Shown: positions 9,863-24,400 of the stretch, in pieces | Numbering within the stretch: the stretch's first letter is position 1 | Layout of the letters: each line of letters starts with the position of its first letter | Assembly (NCBI GenBank): GCA_932521025.1 | Contig: OW051473.1 | Location: 1,736,001-1,800,000 of the forward strand | DNA length: 64,000 nucleotides | From: Oscheius onirici | Taxonomy: Eukaryota > Nematoda > Chromadorea > Rhabditida > Rhabditidae | Direction of reading: 5' to 3' | Program-made: the position numbers and the translations under genes | The notes under the pieces: generated by a model | Told to the model about the DNA's origin: nothing | What the model saw: only the letters and a program-made list of their open reading frames with translations | Database searches by the model: none

Positions 9863-12800
9863 ATGCAGGTCAAACTATTGCTAGCGGTTATTTGCGTAAC
9901 AACGACGATTGCCGCTGCTGACAGTAAGTTTTTCAGAAATTGCTATTCAAGCATTTAGGCCTGAATTGTCTGCACGATGGCTTTCTAAACGACACCGCAT
10001 CTTCGTGTACTTGTAGGAAAGGTTTCCTCGGCACACAGTGCGAAACTCGTACTTGCTTCAATGATGGCCAAGCTCGCACGCCTAATTTTGACATCGGATG
10101 CGTTTGTGCTCCAGGTTTTATGGGTTCCAACTGTGAGCCAAGTAGGCAAAAAGCTCGCCGAAAATACCAAAGCTGTCTTTAGCAAAGTGCATAACTGGTG
10201 AAAGTGGCTCCTTTTACGAAGCTCCATCTGACCGAATGATTACTCTCTACATCACACAAAATAACGGTACTTGGAATGAGACATTTGTCTTTCACGACGA
10301 TGTCATAACTCCGATTTGCAACTTTTACAACATCAGTGGCTATAAAAGCCTTCAACTTTCAATGGGTGCTGGCTCCGGGGTATAATAATGGTAACCTCTT
10401 GTTTGATCAAATTTTCAGTCAATGTTTCTCTCCAAAAGCAACTGTTTTGAAGATTACGTTGATGAAGTTGGAGACAACGTAACAGGCAACTTAGTCGGAG
10501 ACTTAAGTAAGTCTCTCAATTTGTTGGATGTTGAGACAACTCTCGATGCAACAACGCCAAACTCATTGGTACTATTAGTTCAAGAACAAGCACAAAATTT
10601 TAGTTTTTCCTCGTTGTCAACTACAATGCCAGCTTGAATTCCACGTTGGCTGTGCCGCGCATTGTTCGAAAAGCTATTACAAAACGAATCACAGTATCCT
10701 TTAAAAGTGCTCATTTAACAACGTTTGTTCAGATTCATGTTGTCGTATTCCACACTCCGTATATCATTAGCGATTACCACGACTATGCAAATCCAGACAA
10801 CGCCGGGTTTCAAGTTCTGTTTTTGTTGAGAGAAATGTTGATCTAAACTTCAGGCACTACGCATTCTTGCTGAGAGCACTCTTGGAAGTTTCATCACACC
10901 CTATTCGGGAACAACTCACAGTACACTCGGATCTAATAATGCAAATGATGTGAGTTGTTTTCCGACGTTTACTCTGCAACATACAGTACCGACGTTGAGA
11001 CTGGAAGTGCATCTTTACACATATCTATTTTCACAGTTTTTGCCTTTGCCAGCTCTCAATGATCGGTCACTTTTAAAACAATGAACGTGTTAACCCAAGT
11101 GGATGAGAACTTTATATTTATTTTATTTATTCACGTTTTTTATGTCATTATTCACGAGTATTTTTATCACTGTCTGTTCATATCTGCTTTTTGCAGGCAG
11201 TCAGGGCTTTGCTGGCTATGAAGAGTTCCGGTTTCAATCCCTCAGCAATATTCAATACAGTCAGCAGTCCATTTATATCAATAAACGTTGGCACCGAATA
11301 TTACATTTCAATCAGAACGGAAGACGACAATCGTAAGTATACGTCATGCTTGTTTAATTGACTGCAGTTTACAATTCTACAACATCGCCGTTGCAATTTT
11401 TTCCTGGTCCCAATCTCACTACTGCCTTTGTTGACACTGGATACTGGAAACTTTACCAGTTTGTCATGCATTACACCTTATTATTGTTTTAGCATTACCA
11501 ATAGCTCGTCGACTGTTCAAATTCGTCTGAATAATCCTAACACGCTTCAACGTCCCGTGGATTACATTATTCACTCGAAAAATGGTCTCAATCTCTATCC
11601 TGCTGTCACAAACGATCAAACTATCGATGCTGCTGCTTCATACGGAGAGCTCACAAATGTTAACAGTATTTAAAATAGTTGAATCAGGATAGAGTACATT
11701 TTAGAACAACTGGTCATGCATAGCCACGATTCCGATGAAACCCTATCTAGCGTATCAACATACAGCTCTGCATATAATAACACCTCGTTTTCCGTTGTTG
11801 GAAGTGCACTGTTCCAAAACTTTCAGAACAGTGCGAGAGATTGTCAGTTTAGCATTTATGCGGGAGATTTAACTTGTAATACAGAAGGTGCTATTTATCT
11901 TCAGGTGAGAATTTACTAACTGTTTAACTGTTATGCAAATGTTTTTTTTAATTTTTACTACTCAGCTTCTTTCAGATCAAGTTTCAAAGCAACACCTGGT
12001 CTGTTCTACCTTTCTTCTGTGTCGGTCCGAGTAAGAAAGCATATTTTGAAATTCACCATTTTTAGAAACGAGCGACCTGTTGAGCAGTTTTTCAATTGCA
12101 AACTCAGAGGTACAACCAAAAATTGTGCCCTCAATGTTAGAAACCGGTTCGTAACTCTCATTAAAAATTGATAAAGTTTGTTAGAAACTTGCACCAAGTT
12201 CAATGAAGCTACAATTCGGCTCAAAGAAGAAGATGTCAAGCGTAGTTTTGCGATAATTTCAAGAAACGTCCGATATATGGATCCAGACACGCCTTTTAAG
12301 TAAGTAGACTTATCTTCCTCAAAACTTTTTTAGAGCTCTGCCCAACTCCCCGGTTGATCGGGTTTACTACAATCCTGGCAACATTTTTGATTATTTGAAG
12401 GATACGCGAGATACTTATTCAAATTATTATGCTCTTCTTGTTGGCAACACCGACACGATTACAAATGACAATTTGGTAACCAAAATACTTTTTAACGTCA
12501 CTGTTGAATACAGGTCGTTCAGTCTTCATACAACAATGAAACGGACGTCTTTTCTTTCATGAATGCAGTTTTGCAAAAGACTAATAATTTCACTGTTTCT
12601 GACAACAGAACAGTTGATTGGAGTACTTCTCTCAATTTTCTTATGACAAAACTGTTTGATGCTACTCAGATGTACACAGGTTAAGAAAAATTTAGGTCAA
12701 TAAGACAGTATATCTAGACATTTTTGTGGTTATCGATTACAAGGACGACATTAGCAACTTTTTCGGCAATAGTGACCTCTTCCCTAATTTTTACGAAACA

Positions 12801-15800
12801 CGATCACGAGTAAAATAATCTCACGAAGATTTACCAAAAGTTCAGCTATACTTCCTCACGGTGGATTCATTTGGAGGCATGCAGCCAAAGTCGTATTTAA
12901 ACGATGGCAGCGACACTATCATACAACTTGCCAAAACAGCTGCTCAAACTGGTGGCGGACTATACCGTTTTCCTACATTTGATGATTTGTCACCGGTGGG
13001 TTCAATAGTGACACTAACTTTCAATTTCCAGTTCTTCGACTTTTACTTTGGTAAAACTGATGTCGGACTGATTGGAAGCGATGTGGTTTTCCAAAGAATG
13101 TACGCTACTGTAATATCTTCTTTCATATCCGATGCTGTGTACTTGCCAAAGAGCTTGACAGATGCTTCAGGCGTTAATACAACTATCAATTACAAAATTG
13201 TTTTGTATGGAACTCAACCAGGTAACCAAAAAAGCTGAAAAATCTCAAGTGTTAATAGCTCAACCCATCACATCTTCTTGTTCTGTTACAATCGGAAATG
13301 CAACCTTTTTTGGAGAAATCAGCTTCTACAATTTGAATGTTACTTCACTGAGTCCTGAGACATCATGTTCATTTACCGTCTCCTTCCCACCGCCTCAGTC
13401 ACAAGCTGTAATGATCTTTTTTTCACTTTGATCCATTTAGGTAAACTTTATGATTTATGCGACCGGCGTGAAAGGAAAATTACCGTATAATGCGGATGTC
13501 GGGTTCTCCGATTCAAAAACAGCAGATATATCTCAAAAACTTCTACAATATGGTAAAAAAATTAATGTTGTAAGCAAAAAAAAAACGTTTTTAGCTACCA
13601 GTGGATTGAATGCTGTTGTTTCTGCAGCTGTCACGCGGATGCAAATCAACAATTCTACTTTCTTTGTATGTTTTCGCTAAAATTTATTTCACCAAATTTC
13701 AGAATCTCATCAGTAGCACCCAGGAAAACAGTTCAAACGCTCTTGTATCCAGAGAAGGCTGCTCTGGATATGCCACGTTCATGGATTATGAGTTCTTTTG
13801 TGAAAATCCGGAAGATATTTACTACTTCTTGGTAAATCCTTACATTTTTGACGACCTGACGTTCTCAGACAACATTCAAAGACACGGCCAATACTTCTCA
13901 CTCACGTGCCTACGTCACCAGATGCTTGTCTCATGGTGAGACTTGTGTAAACGGTCAGAAGCAAGGTAATACATGTCTGTGCAACGTTGGTTATACTGGA
14001 GATTACTGTCAGACGAAAGTATGCCAAAATGGTGGTAAGGCACTTTTCCAAACAAAACTGATCTGAAATACAAGGATCTCGTCAGCCATCTGGTAATTGT
14101 GAGTGCCAACCTGGATTCACCGGAACTGTTTGTGAATATGGTGAGCTCAAAAAACGATGAAAAATATATTTTTTAGCTATTGCACACAGCTGCACGAACA
14201 GCCAAGGATTCCCTGACACGAGGTCCGAACTTACATCAGTCCTTTTTGTTGTGGAAAAGACTGGAATCAATTTAAACGTATCTGCCGGTTCTTTCCCTGG
14301 AATCCAGTTTTCAGTAGTGGAATGTAAGAAGTTTTGCGATCTAATTATAATAATTACCTCTATTTTAGTCGGATGCAGTGCAGCAACTACAAAATACATT
14401 GGATCAGATCCAGCAAAAATGGCTAAAGCCTTGATTACTGAACAGGATAACAATAACTGTCCAGTCAATCTGACTAGTTCAAGTGGCTTGGCAATAATGC
14501 AGGCCTTAAAAACACAGGTTTTGATCGAATCTTAGCCTTTTTTAAGCTTTTTTAGCTTGAAGCGCGTGCATTACTAATTTACCTTACTACAAATACCTAC
14601 TCTCCATTTGGAAGCTACGAATCTAGCATTGTTGATTTGCTAGGTTCTCAGCGAGTAGATATTCGAATTTATTCTGGAGGAAATTTGAATGCTAATCTTT
14701 CTCGTCTCGCTCTCTACGGAAACGGAATAGTATTTTCAACTACTAACTACGAAAATGATTTTTCGAAGGTCAGCTTGCGTGCATCATTCCTGATTCAAAA
14801 ATTTAGTACTTCTCTTCTTACGTGAAAAAGCTGTTTTCTTTCCCCAATCAACCTATAGCGACTATCACGCGCTTGTCTGTTATTCAAACTGGACCCTCGG
14901 ATGCAGTTAACATTACTGTCAACAACGATGGCTTAAGTAATTCGACATCAGCTGTCTATTACGTTCATACTGGTCCAAACACCACAGTGAAAGTTTACGA
15001 CACAAGTAGGTTTCAATAACATTTGTTACACGCTACCATCCAACTATAGATTTGTTTTTAATTTTTAGAAAATGTGGAAATAAATACTACTCCTGTGGTT
15101 GGAACCATTTCTTCTCTCACCAACAGCGGTAAACTGAAAAAATTAACTTTCTTAACAGTTGCTTAAGGAACCATTACTTTTATGGTCAAACCACCAACGG
15201 GCTCGACAACTGCCGTATACTCTGTAGAAAAAATGACCACGACTAACGTAATCTAAATTTCTGTAGCTTATTGTGTTTCAGCTTGGCTACGGCTTCCAAA
15301 ACAACGGAATCAGCGAAAGGTTACAACTTGGTCTTCGAACTGGTTTGTCTTCAGTTAAGCATAAAATGTTTGAATTTAGGCGCAATAAACGCGATGTCGC
15401 TTTATACCTCAAATTCACTTCATGATACTGGAATCACCAACAACACTTTTCCATACGTAGGCTTTTTTTATTACTTAGACATTATGTTATTAGGTTGTCC
15501 TAAACGAAATCCAAAGCGAAACACTTGGATCTGATCAGATATTCTCAGTAACTAGAAAATCGGACAATTGTGCGTATAGCTATTATAGTGGTCCCATTCA
15601 ATGTAATACGACCACCACAGGTTACATTGCAAAGGTGGGAAAAGTTTTGCTGAGCTTAAAACTTTTTTGCAGTTCCACACTTATTCAAGGAACTGCGTTG
15701 AACGTGTCGAGCAAAAAGTGCTTTTATGTTCGAGCACATCAAGCTATATCGTCGATAACAATAGCCCCAACAACAACACTAACAGTAGCGAACCAGTAAA

Positions 15801-17851
15801 CTTGCCAAAAGCCTTTGCTTTTATTATTGATGTCTATGGAGGCGATCCGAACTTGTTCAACAAAACCATCGTAAATCTTCAGTTAATATACAGTCCATCA
15901 AACTAAATTTAGGATACAATCAAATATTTTTTGTCATCATATCCGCCAAACAACGTTTCTGTCTTTTTCGTTGATCAGACGGGTGTTACGGTTAACAACG
16001 CGTTTGAACCTTATACTACAAAAGCTATTGCACAGCTGTACAACATTCCGTTTAACGACAGGATTCAAATTGACATTAACAACAAAACGGATTTGAGCAC
16101 GTGAGTTTGAAAAACTAGTTTTTAGGAAGGGAAATTTATTATTTGTTGAACAAGATACTAATTCTTATAGCCTATACTCACCGGTTTAGAGCTCTCTCGG
16201 CAATCCTCCACAATGTACCTACGAACGTTGGCAATAGCAACATCTTTTTATTAACGCAGACTGGGTAAGCAACTAAATTATGTTGTCAGAGTTACGATCC
16301 TAGAGTCTTGCCCTCTACGGAATATCTTGGATTGTTAGCTGTTTTGGAAAGCTTCGGATTCTCGTTTAGGTATCATGTAAACATCTCCATCTGCACTATT
16401 TTTTAAGTACTGTCTTTTATCTGGCTACCACTGGAACAAATCGCTCTGATGACAACATTAAATCGATTCAAGATAACTTTGATTCAGCTCCATTGAAAGC
16501 TGTGAACAGTACCAGAGAAGCAGTTGCGTTTATGAATGGACAAGCTGGAGGGTCTGGACCGGCGTCAGCTTCTACTCCTCCTGGTTTGCATTGTTTGTGG
16601 TGTCACTGAAATTTTTAGCCACTCGTGCGTACTCCTGTGTGAAGAATGCACAAGCCAGTGTTTTTGTTTCCTTTGAAAAGTCTGCAACAACGAGTAATGG
16701 GGTGGATGATGACCAACTTTTAAACGCTGTGAGCTTTTGAGAAATGGTTTATCAATTGTTTAGTACAACGATTTCTACAAATACTTCCCGTCTGATTTGG
16801 AACTTGGGGATCAGTTTACCTACAAACAGTACACTAACACGAATTACGACGGAAATGGATGCAATGTCAATCTGGACAGATTCGAAGGTGGTTTTTGCAG
16901 TTTTTATAGACAGAAAAACAAATCTTTAGGTGTCACTCAGTTGTCGGGATGGACGCTCGGAGGACCGAAGTATTCAGCCAATTCTCCCGACCTTTGCTAC
17001 AACAATTTCGCTGGCGTGGAAACATATCTCCCTAACACTTATCCAAACTCTTCAATCGACTTTAATAAGTAAGAAAATTGAGCAATGGTTTACTTATCAT
17101 TTCAGCTCTAAACTTACGATGTTCTTGAATGCGACTCTATCACAGCCATGTAAATGTACAAGACAGAAAGATCCATCTGTCATGAAAACAGTCGTTTGGC
17201 TGGTATTCAGCAAACCGTTTGTTTTAAAGTGTTCCTTAGATTTAACAAGAGGTTATAGCTCTTATGACAACAGTACGAGCAACACATTGATCAATCGTTT
17301 TACATCTGCCAATAACTTTCTCCATATTATTGTTGGATTCGGAAATGCTGCTAAACCGCAGGTGAACCATTTTCTGTAAACATATACATTTCATGCTCTG
17401 TTATTATTTTCAAATTACGAAAGTTTCAACGGAAAATCCATTAAAATTCACCTTTTCCAAAGATCGTTTTCGTTTTCAGGAGGGAGATTTCTACTACGAA
17501 TTAGCTGCCAGGAGTATGGTTAAACTTAATGATTACCCATTGGCAGACAAGACATTAAAGCTGAGCGATTTCCTTATTGATGGTTCCGGAGACCTTGCTT
17601 ATAATGGAAAAAAAATTGTTGCTCAAGTGTGGACCGTTATTTGCAGGTCCGTTATCAGAGTAGTCTTTTTCAAACATTCTACACATTTTCTCATCTTTTC
17701 TTTTAGACTTCAAAGTCTAATAGGACCAAACGACATATCCATTCCACCAACAGAAAGCAGTCTGGCTTACTTCGACAGATTTTGGCAATCTCAAATTGAT
17801 GGCTATTTCCCAGTTGATGATTTATATCATGAAGACGTGTCCTTTGCGTGA
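9863..17851 (+). CDS. Large secreted EGF / vWA-like protein, paralogue 1
   Basis: The ATG at 9863 opens a signal peptide (MQVKLLLAVICVTTTIAAAD). The next exon encodes two EGF-like modules (NCLHDG, CTCRKGFLGTQCE, TCFNDG, CVCAPGFMGSNCEP). After a long region with repeated N-glycosylation sites comes a vWA-like strand (YIFVVIDYKDDISNFF) and KTAAQTGGGLYRFPTFDDL. Two more EGF modules follow near 13950-14140 (CLCNVGYTGDYC, CECQPGFTGTVCEY), with an FFVVEK-like strand after them. A second vWA-like strand (AFAFIIDVYGGDPNLFNK) lies near 15810. The end is GKKIVAQVWTVICR then a Phe-rich tail, stop at 17849-17851. There are dozens of exons with introns of about 45-55 bp; I estimate 1,900-2,000 residues. 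The layout recalls the nematode secreted family that includes C. elegans IRG-7, an immune-response protein; that link is inference. Confidence 0.75.
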
Positions 17852-18304
17852 GGTGCAGAAGGAGTGGGTCATAAACAATTGTCTTTTTCTCAGTTATTGT
17901 TTCAAGATGTACTTTTTTTTGAAAGCGCAATTATCCAATCCCTCAATAACAGCCATGAGCACATTGACAGGCTGAATTTGGGTGCAGCCAGCTGAGAGCA
18001 AAATTTTTTGAAGACGCAATCAATTGCACCCTTTGCTGATAAATTTCAACGACTCAACTATCTTATCTCAGAGCGGTAGTTTACTGAAATTTTTTTTGAA
18101 ACTACTTAGTTGGTTGAAGTTGTGGTACTCTTGTAACTAGAGCAGAAAAGCTGTATAAAGTTTGCTCCCACTGATGACAGTCCATGAAAATGGTACACAA
18201 AGTTAAGTTTCACTTTAAACTTTACCTTGCGGCAAAGCGGCATGCTGGACACAAAAGTGCTTTTGGGTGGTCCTGTCAGTCCAATGCACTCACTTCGGGA
18301 AGCT
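17852..18304. other. Spacer between the tandem paralogues
   Basis: This holds the 3' flank of the first gene and the distal promoter of the second. No open frame here is convincing; those crossing 18184-18375 overlap the promoter block and signal-peptide exon in wrong frames. Confidence 0.5.
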
Positions 18305-18436
18305 GTTATCAGTGGACTAGACCAGATCGATTGCAACTGTGTTATAAGATGGGTGTGTCTCAGTGAACAGCTCACTAGCTCCGCATTCTTTTACCAGCGA
18401 ACTTTTTTAATTATTCCTTCAATATTTCGTTTTAGC
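18305..18436 (+). promoter_or_regulatory. Promoter of second EGF/vWA-like gene, matching the first
   Basis: GTTATCAG at 18305-18312 is 132 bp before the ATG (134 in the paralogue), here in the stronger extended form ACTGATAAC on the minus strand. gttataagatgggtgtgtct at 18341-18360 matches the paralogue block, with the GGGTGTGTCT core 86-87 bp before both ATGs. A ttttag acceptor ends one base before the ATG. The sequence between these blocks is not conserved, so the retained elements are likely functional. Confidence 0.65.
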
Positions 18437-21400
18437 ATGCAGCTCAGGCTAATTTTAGCCATCTTATGGGTTACAACCGTGCACGTTTCTGCACAAACAA
18501 GTAGGATTTTTCAAGTGCTGCATTACAACTTCCTTCAGTTACAAATTGTTTGCACGACGGCTACCTTAACAACTCTGTATGTACCTGCAGAAAAGGGTTC
18601 TCTTCGAGTCAGTGTCAAAGCCGATCGTGCTTCAATGACGGCCAGCCCAATCCACTATCCGGATCACCTGATTTTGGCTGTACTTGTCCTTCTGGATTTC
18701 TTGGATCCAACTGCGAGCCAAGTGATTAAGAATTTTGGCTTAAAAGCATATGTTTTACAGCAAAATGTACAACTGGAGAAGGAATGTTCTACGAAGACGT
18801 CACCGATCAAACAATTTCAATGTATATCACTCAAAACAATGGACTTTTGAATGACACTTTGACGGATCCTACCATTGCCACAATCTGCCAATTTTTCAAT
18901 AACGGAACACAATACAAGCAGTTACAGTTTACTCTCGGAGATCCAACTGTAAGAAATGATAAAAATGTGAAGCCTGTTTTAAGATTGTTACCGTCAAATC
19001 CACCAGTAACTGCGCTACCCAATACAATGAAATGGTTTTCGGAGATGAAGACGATCCAGACGATTATGTTGGAGATATAACGAACCACACCGATTTATAC
19101 AGTGTTGAAACCTTATTGGATGCTACTTCCCCCAACTCACTGGTAGGCTAAACGTTTATTTTTTCAAACATTTCTTTGCTTACAGTACTTTCTTATTGTC
19201 AACTATCCTGCTGACAACAGTACTTTGGATGCCCTTCCGAGAATTGTTCGCAAAGCTGTTTCCAAAAGAATTAGGGCAAGTTCAATATTGTTAAAGGAGA
19301 GCAAACCGTCTGATTTAAGATTCACGTTATTGCTTACCGCATCCCGTATATCATTTCGGACTACCATGAGTACGTTAACCCTAATAACACTGGATATCAG
19401 GTAGTTTTTGGGTATTTTATAGTACCAAACCGTTTAGGCTCTCCGTATTCTAGCTGAAAGCACTCTCGGAAGTTTTATCACTCCGTATTGGGGCACATCA
19501 CATACTACTCTTGGACCGGACAATGCAAACACGGTAGAGAGTATACCGTTCTAACAGACATAATTGTAGGCTGTTGAAAAGCTGCTTTATATGAGGTCAA
19601 ATGGCTATGAACCAGCAGCAATTTTCAAAACTTCAAGCCCCGCCGTATTTATCCCGTCGATGAATATAGGAAGCGCAAACAAATACTACATCTCCATCAG
19701 GACTGAGGATTCAGCTTGTATGTTTCTCAAATAACACAAAAATGGTTTTTAACAGATATTGACAGCACGGCGCCGCCTCCTCTTAAATTTTCGCCAGGAC
19801 CAGATTTGAATGACACGAGCTACGTCACCAGAATTGATACTGGCTACTGGAAACTTTACGAGTCTGTATTTTTATTATTCTAAAATTTATTCGTTCAGAA
19901 TCAACACAACTACTGCCAGTGTTCCATTACGCTTGAATAATGCCGATAGTCTGAATACTCCAGTCGATTACATCGTTTACACTCAGAGACCTGATTTCTT
20001 CCCGGCTGTAACTAGTAGTAGTGCTATCGATGCCGCTGCTCCTTGTGGATCGCTAGCTAATTCCAATAGTAAGAAAAAATTGTTTGTAGAAAATCGACCT
20101 TCCAGAAATGCTCGTTGTTCACGGACACAGCGAGACAGCGATTTCTACCGCAACAGTTTATTCCTCTGTCTATTCCACGATGAATTATACAGTTGGAAAA
20201 GCTACACTGACGACCAACCTGACTTCAAGGAACTGCCAGTTTAATACCTATATCGGAGATCTTACCTGTAACACCGAAGGTGGTATCTTCATTCAGGTAA
20301 TTCTACTGTTAATACAGTAAACAAAACTAATTTAGACGAGTTTAAGCAATGGTGCGTATTCCGTCTTTCCATTCTTCTGCACCGGTGATAGTAAGTACCT
20401 ATATTCTTTTAAATTATAAACCATTTTAGATACAAACGGAAAGATGATAAACTATGCTTTTGTGGAGGAAAGTGTAGAGGAATTTTTGGAGGACGAGTTT
20501 CCAGAATTTATACTGGGTGAGTTGTGAGTGTTAATAGATAATATATAATTTAGATGATGCTGAAACTTGTCAAATTCTAAATGGCCCAGCCTTGAACCTG
20601 CAAGAAACTAACGTAACACGAGCTTTCACAATCATTTCGAGGAATGTCCGCTACCTTGTTAATGCAACTGTGGACAAAATTCAGTAAGAAACTGGAATCA
20701 AACATAGTTTAAGATAAACAGAGCTCAGAGTTGTTCTCCTGTCGATCAGCTGTACTACAATCCGGGCAGCATTTTCGATTATTTGCAGACGTTGGACAAC
20801 GTCTACTCAAGTTACTACGCTCTTCTGCTCAAATCTGGCTCAACGGGTGGAGATACACCGGTAGGCTTGTTCTTTATTCAGTTAAGCAGTATTTTAAGCA
20901 AACTGGCAATGATCTCCTCACTTTCATGAATTATGTCATGAGCTATACGCAAGGTGCGGACACCAATAGCGACACTCAGGACGCGCCTATTTCATGGAGT
21001 GGTGCGTTGAAAACTGCTGTGAACACTATAAAGAACAATAAGAAAATGTACACAGGTTTTTTGAAACGACTAATATTTTTTAATTGTACTACCAACAGAT
21101 ATTTTCATGGTGATCGATTTGAACACTACTTTGAGCGGATTCTTTGACGACGTAGACCTCTTTGATGGGCTGTACAAGACTCGTTCCAGGGTAGGAAAAT
21201 GCATTTGCACGCTCTAATTATTCAGGTCTTCTTCCTAACTGTCGAAACACGAGGATCTATGCAACCGGCAACATTTGAAACTGACGACATTCAAAAGTTG
21301 GCTAAAACTGCTGCTCAGACGGGTGGAGGATTGTATCGTTTCTCTGATTTTGATAATCTGAGACAGGTTTGAAACTTTTTAAAATTAATTTTTTTTGTAT

Positions 21401-24400
21401 AGTTCTTTGATATTTACTTCAAAAAAGATGGCGGAGGATTAATTGGTAGCGATGTAGTCTATCAAAAGATGGCAAACACGACAATTCTTAATTTCCCGAC
21501 AGATCCCGTCAGTCTTCCTTTACATCTTGAAAATGTAACTGTTAGTTACAAGATTGTCTTCTATGGCACAATGAACGGTAATTGTTGGCAATTTTCAGCA
21601 AAAATGGTAATTTCAGCATCGAGCATCTCTACATGCAACGGAAATATCAACACATCGACCAACTTTGGCGAAATACAAATCTTTGACATTTCGCATTTGG
21701 GAGGACAAGCTGAGTGTAACTTTACGGTCAACATTTCACCTCCCCAGTCACAAGCGGTATGACTGTCTTTTTAATGTCTTAAGTCATCTTAAGGTAAATT
21801 TCATGATATATGCAACCGGACAGAGTGGCATGCTTCCATACAATGCTGACATAGGATTTTCCGGCGATGTCGCCACTGATGTTAACACCAACGGATATAA
21901 GCTGCAATTTGGCCTACCCGCAAAAAATCGACAATACCCTGTAGTTTCTGCTACGACGACTAGAGTACAGATTAAGAATTCTAGCAATCTCGTAAGCACT
22001 ATAGCTATTTGATATTACATCCGGTTATAGGAGATAATTAACCTCAGTTCATCGAGCATCACCCGAAGAAATGGATGCTCTGGTTTCACATCTTTCGTTC
22101 TTTATGACTTTAGATGCTCTAACGGCAACGACTACTACACTTTCTACGTAAGTTTTTCCAACACTATTAATCTATTTTTTCAGACAACATTCACTGATAG
22201 CAAAAACGCCAACCATAGCAGGGCTTTCGTGACAAGATGTCAGAAATCGGCAGGCAATTCTTGTCTAAATGGGGGAACCACAGCTGGATCTACCGTATGT
22301 TATCAATGATATCTAAGGTTTACTGATAATTTAGGATACTTGTGTATGCCCAATTGAATGGACTGGACCCATTTGCCAGACTCCTCTCTGTCAAAATGGA
22401 GGTATCAAAAAATATATTTTTCACTCGAAATTGTTTGTTTAGGCACGGTTCAAGCATCTGGAACATGTCAGTGTCCGGTGACTTTCAGCGGATTCTTCTG
22501 TGAATACGGTAACTTTTCCTTGCCGATATCTACTGTACTTGACTTTAGCTAACGGAACAACATGCAGCAACGTTCCCGTCATTCCTGATACCAAATCTGA
22601 AATCACCTCATTGCTGTTCGTGGTTGAGAAAACCAACACTACTTTCAATGTTAATGTGACTCAAGATTTTCCCGGCATTCAGTTTTCTGTGGTTCAATGT
22701 AACGTTCTTTAAGGTTTTGTAGACATCGCTGTTGTTTAGTTGATAGTAGTTCTGTCGAAACTGTCTACCTCGGGACTGAAGCCAAGAAATTACCGGCTAA
22801 GCTTACAACGGGCACGCCTGCTCAACTGGATCAAACTGGGCTAAGTAATAACAGTGGATTGGCTATTATACAGGCTTTGGACACACAGGTTCGCCAAGAA
22901 TTTTTGGAATAACAAAAAATTTAGCTGGAATCTCGAGCTCTTCTGATCTATGTTACGCAAAACTGCGCCGATCCTTTCGGTCAGTCGAAAAAGGACATCG
23001 TGGATCGTCTTGGCTCTCAACGGGTTGATGTCCGAGTGTATTCTGCCCAGACTTCTTGTGATGATGCTTCGAATCTTTCCCTCCAAACCCTTGCCCTTTA
23101 CGGAAATGGAATAGTTTTCCAAGCTGGTGATTACAAAAGTGATTTTACGGAAGTAAGTATAAGGATAGATTGGATAGCTCATTTTTCAGTATTTCACCAA
23201 ATATATTAAGTCCTTGTTCCCGATCGCCGTCTTGGGCAACAGTGTGGCCACTTTTAATGCTATTCCACGCCTATCGGTGGTACAAACTGGTAGTATTACT
23301 TCCACTGGAAGTGTAAGCATCAATGCCGATTCGGCCGATAGCACCAGTAGAACTGTGTACGTACATGTTTCTAGTGGCCTCTTATCAGAGACTCCGTGTT
23401 AGTTTCTATAATTGCTAACAACGTTCAAATTCAGCAAGCGGTGCAATTCTGTCCAGTAAAATTGGCTCTACCCTTAACAGTCAAATTCTTGTCTACAAAC
23501 AAAACACCATCGGTATTTGAGCTACTTACTTAACATTGACCAACTTTTAGGAAAGATTGACTTCAATTTCACCGGAACGGGATCATATTCTGTTGAGAAA
23601 CTAACAACTGTGAAAGTGAGTTCCGTATTTACAGAAATTGAAGGACGAAATTTGAGCTGGGCTACGGATTCCAAAAAAATGGGTCAGACGAAAACATTCA
23701 AGTTGGTCTGCAAAAAGGTTTTGTTAGTTGTTTTTTGTAGCCACAGATTTGTAGATTCAACAAACATCCTATCATTCTATTCTTCTCAATCGACTGTTAA
23801 TAACGAAATGGACAGTGGTTCCTATCCATATGTAAGCACAAACGTAAACTGCTTAAAACAAATTAAGGTCATTGTCACTGAAATTCTATTTAATGGATCT
23901 CTTGGTCTTGACAAGCCTTACTTAGCTACAAGAAAGCCCAGCAGTTGCATGTATTCTTACTATACAGAGCCGATAAACTGCACCGAATCAACAGTCGGAT
24001 ACGTTGCTAAGGTGAGATCATCTGTGTTTTGAGTTCATGTAGACATTTTTAGTTCCATACAATCACCGGCGGTACACCTGCTGAAAGAGTGGAACAAAAA
24101 GTCTTGTTGTGCTCAACAGTCGCAATCACACCTACTACATCTCCAGCTACCACAGCGCAAGCGACCACCACCCAAATCACCACATCTCCAGTTACCACAA
24201 CGCAAGCAACCATCACATCTCCAGCTACGACAAAACAAGCAACCACCACCCAAATCGCCAGTGGTCCAAGAGCATTTGCTTTCATAGTCGATGTCTTTGG
24301 AGGTGACCCAAACCTTTACAACAAAGTTATTGTAAGTTCACAGTTTTTGCTGTTTATATGCTTCTTAAGGACACTATCAACTACTTCTTGGCTGCATATG

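Noticed and set aside
18227-18850. A 207-codon plus-strand frame
   Set aside because: It runs through the promoter, signal-peptide exon and EGF exon of paralogue 2 in the wrong frame; the spliced frame gives proper EGF cysteines.
24118-24262. CRISPR-like short repeats
   Set aside because: In-frame coding repeats without spacers in a eukaryotic gene.
24049-24285. Minus-strand Val/Ala-rich frame
   Set aside because: Antisense shadow of the Thr-rich repeat in paralogue 2.
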